The translations under genes were made by a program, and so were the position numbers. A DNA stretch of 24,655 nt, taken from positions 68,608 to 93,262 of the forward strand of contig DALS01000010.1 of NCBI GenBank assembly GCA_002499445.1, read 5' to 3'. Each line of letters starts with the position of its first letter. Within the stretch, counting starts at the first letter, position 1. The DNA is from Methanosarcina sp. UBA293 (lineage in GTDB: Archaea; Halobacteriota; Methanosarcinia; Methanosarcinales; Methanosarcinaceae). Below are positions 7,314 to 14,733 of this stretch, piece by piece. Under the pieces are notes generated by a model. The model saw nothing but the letters and a program-made list of their open reading frames with translations. It was not told the origin of the DNA and made no database searches.

Positions 7314-8441
7314 ATGACGCAGTACAAGATTCCGGTCATCCCGGGCGACGGGATAGGCCCAGAAATTATCGCCGAAGGCAGGAAGGTCATAGATGCTGTT
7401 GGCGAAAGATTCGGTTTTGATGTAGAATGGATTGAATACCCTCATGGAGCAGACCATTACCTTGAGACAGGAGAACTGATTTCGGAAGAGACTTTAAAAG
7501 AATTATCAGAATATCCTGCCATTTACCTTGGTTCTGTCGGAGATCCAAGAATTGCTCCTGGCATTCTTGAGAAGGGAATCTTATTAACTGCACGCTTTTA
7601 CTTTGACCAGTATATCAATCTCCGCCCTATAAAACTCCTTGAGGGGGTCTGGACTCCACTCAAAGATAAAACCTCAAGAGACATCGATTTTGTAGTTGTC
7701 AGGGAAAACACCGAGGACTTCTACATAGGAATCGGTGGCAGAGCAAAAAAAGGAGTGAACAAAGACCTACTAGAAGTCAAGCGAACGCTCTATTCAGCAA
7801 AATTCGGGCTTGATATCGAGACCGACAGCGAAGAAATAGGATACCAGATAGGCCTTATCTCCAAAGAAGGCACAAGAAGGGTTATCGAGTACGCTTTTGA
7901 CCTTGCTGGGAACCGAAAAAAACACGTTTCGTCAGTTGACAAGGCAAACGTGCTTTCCGACATTTACGGCTTCTGGAGAGAGGAATTTAACGCAGTTGCA
8001 GCAGCCCATCCGGACTTTACCACAGACTTCAACTTCGTTGATGCTATCACTATGTGGTTTGTGAAAAATCCTGAATGGTTCGATGTGGTTGTAACCCCGA
8101 ACATGTTCGGAGACATAATAACTGACCTCGGAGCCATGATCCAAGGCGGGCTTGGTCTTGCTCCAGGCGGAAACATTAACCCCAAAGGCACAAGCATGTT
8201 CGAACCCATTCATGGCTCTGCCCCGAAGTATAAAGGCCAAAACAGAGTTAATCCTATTGCCACAATCTGGGCAGGCGCGATGCTTATAGAACAGCTCGGT
8301 GAAAAAGATGCTGCTGACATGGTAGTGAGCGCAATCCAGAAAAATATCCTGGATGGCAAAGTCAAAACCTATGACATGGGTGGCAGGAGCAGCACCTCAG
8401 ATGTAGGGGACGACATTGCAAGGATAATTAAGGGAGAATGA
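7314..8441 (+). CDS. leuB: 3-isopropylmalate dehydrogenase family enzyme
   Basis: This is an NAD(P)-dependent beta-decarboxylating dehydrogenase that most likely oxidises 3-isopropylmalate to 2-oxoisocaproate in leucine synthesis (EC 1.1.1.85). Family marks are the N-terminal IPGDGIGPEI (9-18), LRPIKLLEGV with the substrate-binding Arg, VVRENTEDFYIGIGG, the metal-binding NMFGDIITDLGAMIQGG and the nucleotide-binding EPIHGSAPKYKGQNRVNP. The start at 7314 is chosen because GGAG lies 7 nt upstream; an in-frame ATG at 7275 would add 13 residues without a comparable site. The length is 375 residues. It follows leuD by 72 bp and ends in a hairpin that overlaps its stop. The alternative substrate is the homoisocitrate series for coenzyme B (AksF-like); sequence alone does not fully exclude it. 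Confidence 0.82.
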   Translation: MTQYKIPVIPGDGIGPEIIAEGRKVIDAVGERFGFDVEWIEYPHGADHYLETGELISEETLKELSEYPAIYLGSVGDPRIAPGILEKGILLTARFYFDQYINLRPIKLLEGVWTPLKDKTSRDIDFVVVRENTEDFYIGIGGRAKKGVNKDLLEVKRTLYSAKFGLDIETDSEEIGYQIGLISKEGTRRVIEYAFDLAGNRKKHVSSVDKANVLSDIYGFWREEFNAVAAAHPDFTTDFNFVDAITMWFVKNPEWFDVVVTPNMFGDIITDLGAMIQGGLGLAPGGNINPKGTSMFEPIHGSAPKYKGQNRVNPIATIWAGAMLIEQLGEKDAADMVVSAIQKNILDGKVKTYDMGGRSSTSDVGDDIARIIKGE

Positions 8442-8460
8442 AGTAAAAACTCCCTTTCCT
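8430..8460 (+). terminator. Terminator of leuD-leuB
   Basis: AAGGGAG (8430-8436) and CTCCCTT (8450-8456) form a perfect 7-bp stem that includes the leuB stop codon in its 13-nt loop, followed by T-rich sequence (TTTCC...TTTTCTTT). Confidence 0.6.
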
Positions 8461-8695
8461 AAATTTTCTTTCTCGATGTCTACTTCTCATGGGCTTTAAC
8501 TATACTTTTTTCTTCATAATCAGGATAGAATCGCCGGAGTTCTTCGACTCACTTTTTAAAAATTAAGTGCCATCTTTGACAGTTCTTTGTCTCAAGTTTC
8601 CTAAGTCAAGAACTTTGAGCGTCTTCCTTGGGAATCGTAAGATTCTAGTTTACTCAACTGTAAAACACTAAAACCAAATTTTTGAGTCAAATAAG

Positions 8696-9061
8696 TCAAT
8701 TTGGCTCAGCAATTTTCCTTATTATATCAAGCATTCCATCAGGTTCAAAGGGCTTTACTATAAAACCCATAGCGCCTATTTTCATTGATTCGGTTATGAG
8801 CGTTTGCTGCCCAAGAGAGGAACACATTACCACTTTTGCGCTTGGATCCATAATAAGAAGTTTTTGTAATGCCTCTTTTCCATTTAGATCTGGCATAATT
8901 ATATCCATTAACACAATATCGGGCTTTACTTCCAGATATGTCTGAATCGCCTCTTCCCCGTCACCAACCTCAGCAACCACTTCATATCCATGCTTTAAAA
9001 GAGTGTCTTTAATTACCATGCGCATAAACTCAGCATCATCCACGATCATAACTCTAGCCAT
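8696..9061 (-). CDS. Stand-alone CheY-like response regulator receiver
   Basis: A single receiver domain of 121 residues with no output domain. The acidic pocket Asp8-Asp9 (IVDDAEFMR), the phospho-acceptor Asp53 in VLMDIIMPDLNG, Ser81-Ser82 in VVMCSSLGQ and Lys103 in IVKPFEP are all in place, so it should be phosphorylated by a histidine kinase. Proteins of this kind act in chemotaxis or as phosphorelay shuttles. No kinase, che or archaellum gene lies in the window, so its partner is unknown. GGGAGGG about 5 nt before the ATG is a strong Shine-Dalgarno. It converges on leuB from 250 bp away, and the next gene upstream on the same strand is an HExxH protein. Confidence 0.9.
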   Translation of the reverse strand: MARVMIVDDAEFMRMVIKDTLLKHGYEVVAEVGDGEEAIQTYLEVKPDIVLMDIIMPDLNGKEALQKLLIMDPSAKVVMCSSLGQQTLITESMKIGAMGFIVKPFEPDGMLDIIRKIAEPN

Positions 9062-9085
9062 GCATACCCTCCCTTTTATTAATGG

Positions 9086-9115
9086 ACTTATAATATTATA
9101 CGATTATTATACGAT
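9086..9115 (-). promoter_or_regulatory. AT-rich promoter candidate of the receiver gene
   Basis: TATAATATTATAAG and a second ATAATAATCG block lie 25-55 nt before the ATG. Either could serve as TATA box; the nearer would give a very short leader, so the distal one is more consistent with the visible Shine-Dalgarno. Confidence 0.35.
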
Positions 9116-9198
9116 TTTCGCACATACTTATTCACATTTCTTTGATGTTCTTTCCGACATTTTCCAGTTCCCATATTCAGGTCTTTTAAGGAATTTTT

Positions 9199-10233
9199 TC
9201 AATATATTTCACTCTCAGAGCCCCGATTACCATCAATCCTGTCATACAGTTTTTCTAAATCTTTATGCAACCTGTTAATTTCCTTCTTCCAGAGTTTTTT
9301 ATTAGCTTCCTTACAGGAGCCCACTTTCAAAGCCGCGATCTTCGAATAATTCCGGGAAACTTTTTTGTTGCTCCAGGAAAGGCCGAAAGCCAGATCGGTT
9401 TTTTTGATGCTGTATTTTTCGTGGATCAGGAATTCATAGACTTCAGAGACCTGATCCAGCTTTTTTTCGGAACTTTCAGAATAGTTTGAGCCAAGATCAG
9501 CTAGATTCCGGAGACAGGACTGGACGCCATAACTTTCGGGGCACAGTTTCTCCGAGTTTGCAAACTTAAGCATCTCTCTGAATTCAAGGAAAATATCCGT
9601 TTGCTCGAAACCTGAGGGCAGTGTCTTTCCGAGGAAGATAAGGATATGAATACATTCGTGAAAGAGGATTTTTGCTATCAGAAACTCAATTCTATCCTGA
9701 AGGTTCCATAACCTTTCAACCAATTCCCTTTCCCACAACTCATACGGATTTACCAGGACAAGGGATCTGTATATTATTTTCCTGTCTTTTGTGGAAACGA
9801 TTTTCTCCGGCTCGAAGGCTAAGCCCTGCATCATTCCAAAAAACTGTACTCGAACCGCCAGATCCCAGCAGTGTTCCCATTCTCCGGAACGCACACATTT
9901 TACCCGATAATACTTTCCGTCAAAGTGGACCCTTTTTATCAGCTGGTACAGATCCTCTCTTTGTTCTCTGATGAGGACTTTTATCATGGATTCCCGGTAG
10001 ATGTTCAGGTCAAGATAAAGAAGCCCTAGAGGAAATAATGAGCAGTCAGGAGCAGGACAAGAAACAGGATAAAAAATAGGATGGGCAGAAGGAGAGGAGT
10101 ACTGGATAACAGGAGGGGCTGGTGAAGATGCAGAGGATAACGTGCTCCATGTCCCTTGTACCAGCAAACTGGTTTTTTCCTTTGGTGGAGTTTTTCTTGT
10201 TTTTATTCCCTGCATCATAAATCCATCCCTCAT
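9199..10233 (-). CDS. Hypothetical protein with HExxH metallopeptidase-like motif
   Basis: I do not recognise this family. The central region contains FLIAKILFHECIHILIFLGK, an HExxH zinc-binding signature (His192, Glu193, His196 in this numbering) inside a predicted helix, as in zincin-type peptidases; a downstream Glu-rich stretch (FLEFREML) could supply the third ligand. Residues about 36-65 are Ser/Pro-rich and probably disordered. The C-terminal third is Lys-rich and probably helical (KKLWKKEINRLHKDLEKLYDRIDG). There is no signal peptide. The start is uncertain: ATG 10233 has GGAG only 3 nt away, ATG 10218 has GAGGG at 8 nt, ATG 9987 has GGGA at 5 nt, and the frame stays open to a TTG at 10284. 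Peptidase activity is inference from the motif alone. Confidence 0.6.
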   Translation of the reverse strand: MRDGFMMQGIKTRKTPPKEKTSLLVQGTWSTLSSASSPAPPVIQYSSPSAHPIFYPVSCPAPDCSLFPLGLLYLDLNIYRESMIKVLIREQREDLYQLIKRVHFDGKYYRVKCVRSGEWEHCWDLAVRVQFFGMMQGLAFEPEKIVSTKDRKIIYRSLVLVNPYELWERELVERLWNLQDRIEFLIAKILFHECIHILIFLGKTLPSGFEQTDIFLEFREMLKFANSEKLCPESYGVQSCLRNLADLGSNYSESSEKKLDQVSEVYEFLIHEKYSIKKTDLAFGLSWSNKKVSRNYSKIAALKVGSCKEANKKLWKKEINRLHKDLEKLYDRIDGNRGSESEIY

Positions 10234-10316
10234 AATCTCCGTTCTGCCGACATAACGGAATTTAATTGTAATACAAATTTTCAATTTTGTAACACTTTAT
10301 ACTAAATAATTCTAAA

Positions 10317-10325
10317 TTATATATA
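10317..10325 (-). promoter_or_regulatory. Putative TATA box of the HExxH gene
   Basis: On the minus strand this is TATATATAA. It would start transcription near 10290, about 57 nt before the chosen ATG. Confidence 0.45.
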
Positions 10326-10679
10326 CCTTATCATACTAAAATAAAAATTAGTGTTAATCGAGACTTGTGCGGCTAAACTAATAAGTGAATGGCATTAAAC
10401 CTTATCGATCTAAGACAATAAACAAGCCACAACCCGAAGCTGCTTGATTTTGTACTTCAAGTATGTGAGTCTTATTAATATATCAGAGGTGCAAAGAAAC
10501 TGAGGTCCTTTGAAAAAAAGTAGTTGAAAACTTAAAAGATAGTCCTGCATGATATCCTTGCTTGCCATATTCACAAGCAGTGTCCACTAAGACAAAGGTT
10601 AAAATTAGACTCGTGAGTTTGACTCGCAGGCTTCATACAGAGTTCAGTTTTTTAGTCAAGCAATTATATAGAACTTTAC
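10326..10679. other. Intergenic stretch, nothing recognised
   Basis: No gene, repeat or RNA was found in these 354 bp. They lie downstream of the last ABC transporter gene and upstream of the HExxH gene promoter. Neither strand holds a frame with recognisable protein character. Confidence 0.3.
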
Positions 10680-11291
10680 TCAAACACTAGTTATATCCTT
10701 CAAGTAAATAGTATCGTGACATACCCTGTTAATTAAATCCCTGTCATGGCTTACGACCAGTACTCCAATATTGAGTTCTTCGACTATGTTTAAAACTATA
10801 TTCCAGATTTGAGCTTGAGTAATAGCATCTACCATTGTAGATATTTCATCAGCAATTAAAAACCTGGTTTTAGGGCTTAAAGCCCGTGCAAGGGCAAATC
10901 TCTGGAGTTCGCCTCCGGAAAGCTCATTGGGCCATCGATTAAGCCAGTTATTTTTTATTCCAAATGACTCTAAAATCTCTTGTGAAACAACGTGTCCTTC
11001 GTTTAAAATATCTTTCATTCTCCATTTCGGATTTACAGCTTTTTCCGGATGTTGAAAAATAAGCTGGACCGGGTTATAGCCTTTTGACGGAAACTCTTTT
11101 CCATCTATACTTACTTTCCCCTGAAACTTGTTTTCATAGCCAGCCAATATCTTACATAGGGTTGATTTTCCACTTCCACTATCCCCAACCAGCCCGAATA
11201 CTTCCCCGCTGCCTAAAGAAATATTCACATCCTTTAAAATCAAATTGTTTTTTTTATATCCGAAACTTATATTCTCACCTTTAAGACGCAT
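10680..11291 (-). CDS. ABC importer ATPase, short OppF/NikE/CntF type
   Basis: One of the two cytosolic ATPases that power the peptide/nickel-type importer encoded upstream. All nucleotide-binding motifs are visible: Walker A GDSGSGKST (36-44), Q-loop FQ (79-80), signature LSGGE (124-128), Walker B FLIADE (144-149) and switch SHD (181-183). At 203 residues it lacks the C-terminal oligopeptide-transporter domain (HPYTR plus Cys cluster) present in its partner. After the catalytic Glu it reads DEISTMVDAITQAQ rather than the commoner DEPxSALD, a variant I associate with NikE/CntF-like metal importers; that link is from memory. The ATG overlaps the end of the preceding ATPase gene by 11 bp, implying translational coupling. 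Confidence 0.88.
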   Translation of the reverse strand: MRLKGENISFGYKKNNLILKDVNISLGSGEVFGLVGDSGSGKSTLCKILAGYENKFQGKVSIDGKEFPSKGYNPVQLIFQHPEKAVNPKWRMKDILNEGHVVSQEILESFGIKNNWLNRWPNELSGGELQRFALARALSPKTRFLIADEISTMVDAITQAQIWNIVLNIVEELNIGVLVVSHDRDLINRVCHDTIYLKDITSV

Positions 11292-12294
11292 TATTGCACC
11301 TCACCACTCCTCCGTTGATCTTTTTTAATTGGGGAATACCCTGAGAACATAGAGCTTTCTTTTTAGAACATCTTTCATAAAAGATACATCCATCAATGAC
11401 TTCATCCTGAATCGGCTGATGGCCTTTGATTGCCTGGAATTTATTTTGGGGAAGGGCATTCCAGAGTGCGCGGGTGTATGGGTGCCTTAAATTCTCACCA
11501 TTATTTTTAAAATCTTCAACATTCGCTATTTCTAAAATCGTACCTGCATAGAATACTGCAATTTTATGAGAGATTTTTAATGCGGCTTCTATATCATGAG
11601 TTATAAGTATCACTGCACAGCCCTTATCTGCCATGTCTTTGAAATAACTCAGGGTTTCATTCAAAGTTTTTTCATCTAACCCAGGGGTTGGTTCATCCGC
11701 AATTACGAGCTTTGAAGAGCTTATTACAGCAGTGGAAACCAGAACTCTCCGGGCCATGCCCCCTGACAGTTCATGAGGGAGCATTCTTTCAACTTCTGGC
11801 TTTAAATTGTATCTCTGAAAAATTTCTCTCTGGAACTTCTTCATTAAACCTTCATCTTTCTTTTCAACGCATCCCATTACCTGATCGGAGATTTTCATTA
11901 AAGGATCAAGATAGGTTATAGCTTGCGGTATCAGGGCTATTTCTTTACCTCTCATTTCTTCTTTTTTTTCCTGAGTAAGTTCTTCGCCATTGTATTCGAT
12001 TTTACCATCGAGTTTTGCGTTTGAAGGTAAAATTCCTAAAATCGCATGAGCAAGAAGACTTTTTCCGGATCCGCTTGACCCTACAACCGCCAGGATTTCG
12101 CCTTTATAAGCCTGTAGACTCAGATTAGAAATTACTTTTAACTCAGTTTGTCTAAGCCCTGAAGCGTACTGAATGAATGAAAGTGAAAGATCTTCTACTT
12201 TTAACAGAGCTTTAGCTTTTTCCTTTTCTCCAATAATTGTTGAAAGTCCAGTGATTAACTCTTTTTTAGTCTTAATTTCAGCTTTATATCCCAT
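11281..12294 (-). CDS. ABC importer ATPase, OppD/DppD/NikD type
   Basis: This is the larger ATPase of the importer. Motifs: Walker A GSSGSGKS (72-79), signature LSGGM (176-180), Walker B LVIADEPTPGLD (196-207), and H-loop THD (232-234). The C-terminal extension has the family's HPYTRAL (271-277) followed by a Cys cluster, DGCIFYERCSKKKALC (301-316), which in some relatives binds an iron-sulfur cluster. An N-terminal extension of about 30 residues precedes the usual start of the fold. GAGGGTG about 6 nt before the ATG is a good ribosome-binding site. Its 3' end overlaps the next ATPase gene. A 293-bp gap filled with a tandem repeat separates it from the permease genes. Confidence 0.9.
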   Translation of the reverse strand: MGYKAEIKTKKELITGLSTIIGEKEKAKALLKVEDLSLSFIQYASGLRQTELKVISNLSLQAYKGEILAVVGSSGSGKSLLAHAILGILPSNAKLDGKIEYNGEELTQEKKEEMRGKEIALIPQAITYLDPLMKISDQVMGCVEKKDEGLMKKFQREIFQRYNLKPEVERMLPHELSGGMARRVLVSTAVISSSKLVIADEPTPGLDEKTLNETLSYFKDMADKGCAVILITHDIEAALKISHKIAVFYAGTILEIANVEDFKNNGENLRHPYTRALWNALPQNKFQAIKGHQPIQDEVIDGCIFYERCSKKKALCSQGIPQLKKINGGVVRCNNAS

Positions 12295-12340
12295 ATTTCA
12301 CACCCTCTAAATGCAAATTTAATATATACTTTATCGAAAG

Positions 12341-12525
12341 TATTTTAGACCAAACGCATTTTAAACCGAACGTATTTTTGATCTAATATATTTTTGACCG
12401 AACATATTTTTGATCTAATATTTTTTGATCCAGCACATTTTTGATCTAATATTTTTTGATCCAGCACATTTTTGATCTAACGAATTTTTAATCCAACATA
12501 TCTCATTGAATTAACACATTTTTGA
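12341..12525. repeat. Degenerate 16-bp tandem repeat between permease and ATPase genes
   Basis: About eleven copies of a unit near TTTTTGATCTAATATA or TTTTTGACCGAACATA. The central part is regular: a 31-bp dimer starting TTTTTGATCTAATA and ending GATCCAGCACA occurs at 12407-12437 and again exactly at 12438-12468, followed by a partial third copy. It fills most of the 293-bp intergenic gap inside the transporter operon. The minus-strand transcript would carry A-rich repeats with AGATCAAAAA or GGATCAAAAA. Function is unknown. Confidence 0.75.
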
Positions 12526-12587
12526 GGCCAGTTTCTGCGCGAAATATAACTGTTTTACAAAAATTCCTTTACAATACTGAGTGAAAT

Positions 12588-13445
12588 TTATTCATGAGCA
12601 TTTTTCGGATTCATCAATTTTCCCAAGTTTTCGCCAATCAGATCAAATGCCAGAACTACAATTAACAGGGATAACCCCGGGAAAAATGCAAGCCACCAGT
12701 ATCCTGCTGAGAGGTACCTCATAGACTCTGACAGAATTATACCGATTGCAGGTTCATGTGGAGAGAGCCCAAACCCCAAAAACGTGACTGAGGCTTCATG
12801 TAAAATCGCGTGTGGGAACATTAAAATCGTGCCTAACAGTATCTGGGGAACCAGATGAGGCAAAATGTGTTTTGTAGCTATCCATATTTTTGACCTGCCA
12901 AGATTCCTGGAGATATGAATGTATTCCTGGGTTTTCAGCTGCTTGATTTCTGCTCTTACAACCCTTGTCAAACTCGGCCAATGCGTCAATGCAACTCCGA
13001 TTACGACTCCTTTTGCTCCCCCTCCCATTCCTATAGAAATGAGAATTATTAAAAGAAGATGCGGAATTGAAAGAAAGAGATCTACCAGCCAGGACACAAA
13101 GGAGTCTGCAGTTTTTCCTGTACTTGAAAGTAGTCCTAAAAATATGGTCAGTATAGTACTGATTGTGGAAGCAAGGCCTCCAACTAATATGCTTAGGCCC
13201 AGTCCTTCCAGAGTCCTTGCAAACATATCTCTTCCCATCCAATCAGTCCCAAAAGGATGTTCCAGAGAAGGGGCAAGGTTTTTGGAGCCAAAATTGGTCT
13301 GTAACGGTTCCCCGCCTAAATACACGCTGGAAACCACAATTGCAAGCAATAAAAGTGAGGTTGAACCTATTATCATAAGAGTCTTCTGCCTTAGATTTAA
13401 ACCCCGGAACAGTCCCCTATTAACTGTTGCGAGAGCAGTACTCAT
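12588..13445 (-). CDS. ABC importer permease, OppC/DppC/NikC type
   Basis: This is the second transmembrane subunit of the importer, 285 residues. It has a first membrane helix at about residues 24-46 (KTLMIIGSTSLLLLAIVVSSVYLGG), the DppC-family segment GTDWMGRDMFARTLEGLGLSILVG, and the cytoplasmic EAA coupling loop YIHISRNLGRSKIWIATKHILPHLVP that contacts an ATPase. Further helices include LFLSIPHLLLIILISIGMGGG and YWWLAFFPGLSLLIVVLAFDLIG. The start codon overlaps the stop of the permease B gene (ATGA type, 4 bp), so the two are translationally coupled. Length and helix pattern are normal for the family. Confidence 0.92.
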   Translation of the reverse strand: MSTALATVNRGLFRGLNLRQKTLMIIGSTSLLLLAIVVSSVYLGGEPLQTNFGSKNLAPSLEHPFGTDWMGRDMFARTLEGLGLSILVGGLASTISTILTIFLGLLSSTGKTADSFVSWLVDLFLSIPHLLLIILISIGMGGGAKGVVIGVALTHWPSLTRVVRAEIKQLKTQEYIHISRNLGRSKIWIATKHILPHLVPQILLGTILMFPHAILHEASVTFLGFGLSPHEPAIGIILSESMRYLSAGYWWLAFFPGLSLLIVVLAFDLIGENLGKLMNPKNAHE

Positions 13446-14434
13446 ATTGATGCCTCCTGTTGTCTTATCCTGGGATCAACGAATTCATAGATAATATCGG
13501 CAATCAGGTTTCCGAAGAAAACAAATAAAGTACTGAAGATAACTATTCCCAGAAGCAGAGGTACATCCGATCTTAATCCTGCTGCTACTGCAGCCTGTCC
13601 GATTCCAGGATATGAAAAAACCTGTTCAACCAGGACTGTTCCTCCAAACAATTCACTGAACCCTAAAAACTGCAGAGTAATGGCAGGAAGTGCAACATTT
13701 CGAATTCCATGCCTTAATACCAGATCAAGTCCTTTTTCACCTCTTGCTTTTGCAAATAATACATAGTCACTGGATAGGACTTCTATCAGTTTTTCTCGAG
13801 TGAACATTGTAATTTTTGCAACGTCTAATAAACTCAAGGTTAACGCAGGCAGGATTAAACGCTTAAACCAATCAAAAAACGTCACATTGTCAGCCGTAAC
13901 CCCTATAGGTACACTTAATCCTATTGGGAACCAGCCCAAATATACTGAAAACACCATCAAAAGCACAAGTGCTAACCAGAATGTCGGGGCAGCAGCCAGA
14001 GCATAACAGTAAGTTTTTATTGCCTTATCTACCCATGTTCCTTGCTTCATGCCTGCTACTATTCCTAAAACAAAACCTAAAATTCCTGCAAAAAGCCATG
14101 AAACCCCCATCAGAACCAGAGAAGCTGTAAATCTTTCTTTAATAACATCGATTACAGGCGTCCTATAAATAAGTGAAGTCCCAAAATCCCCTTTTACGAT
14201 ATCTCCAGCCCAGTTCAGAAATTTTTCCTGCGGAGGCGTGTTAACCCCCCAGTACTCTTCAAGCTTAGCTTTGTGCTCTGCGGTTACTGGCATTTCCCCA
14301 ATATACGCTCTAACAGGATCAATAGGTGAAGATTGAATAAGCATGAAACTTGCAAAACAAACTACAATCAAAAGGCTTACCAATCTGAGTGTCTTTTTTC
14401 CTATGAAACCCGCTATTTTTCCATTGTTTAACAT
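13442..14434 (-). CDS. ABC importer permease, OppB/DppB/NikB type
   Basis: This is the first transmembrane subunit, 330 residues. It opens with a membrane helix (LVSLLIVVCFASFMLIQSSPIDPVRAYIG) typical of DppB/NikB, followed by the periplasmic-side loop with YWGVNTPPQEKFLNWAGDIVKGDFGTSL. The EAA coupling loop DYVLFAKARGEKGLDLVLRHGIRNVALP and the final segment EQVFSYPGIGQAAVAAGLRSDVPLLLGIVIFSTLFVF are intact. It lies 299 bp downstream of the proximal binding-protein gene and overlaps the next permease gene by 4 bp. Substrate class (dipeptide, nickel or metallophore) cannot be settled from the permease. Confidence 0.92.
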   Translation of the reverse strand: MLNNGKIAGFIGKKTLRLVSLLIVVCFASFMLIQSSPIDPVRAYIGEMPVTAEHKAKLEEYWGVNTPPQEKFLNWAGDIVKGDFGTSLIYRTPVIDVIKERFTASLVLMGVSWLFAGILGFVLGIVAGMKQGTWVDKAIKTYCYALAAAPTFWLALVLLMVFSVYLGWFPIGLSVPIGVTADNVTFFDWFKRLILPALTLSLLDVAKITMFTREKLIEVLSSDYVLFAKARGEKGLDLVLRHGIRNVALPAITLQFLGFSELFGGTVLVEQVFSYPGIGQAAVAAGLRSDVPLLLGIVIFSTLFVFFGNLIADIIYEFVDPRIRQQEASI

Positions 14435-14733
14435 GCTACTCCCTCATACAACAATTATTATGATTATTATTTTTACAAAGACGTCTATTTAACACAATTA
14501 CAGGTTTAAACAGAATTATAAGTCTGTAAACACTTTTCAGGGGATTTGAGAAGTCCTCGTACAATTTTAAGTCGGATAAGGTCAAATCTGGTAAAATAAA
14601 CATTTTTTATATTTTCCAATCATTCCCGTAAATTCCAGCGCTGAAACAAAAAGAAAGGAAAAAGTGAGTGACTGAACCTGCAGTATCAGAATTACAAGCT
14701 CAGTTATTCACTAATTACAGGATTAATTCCTCA

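Noticed and set aside
10234..10284. TTG start extending the HExxH protein by 17 residues
   Set aside because: No Shine-Dalgarno precedes it, and the TATA box would put the transcript start almost on top of it.
10326..10679. Possible transposase remnant in the intergenic region before the HExxH gene
   Set aside because: Short protein-like stretches are visible on the minus strand but no motif or continuous frame supports a named family.
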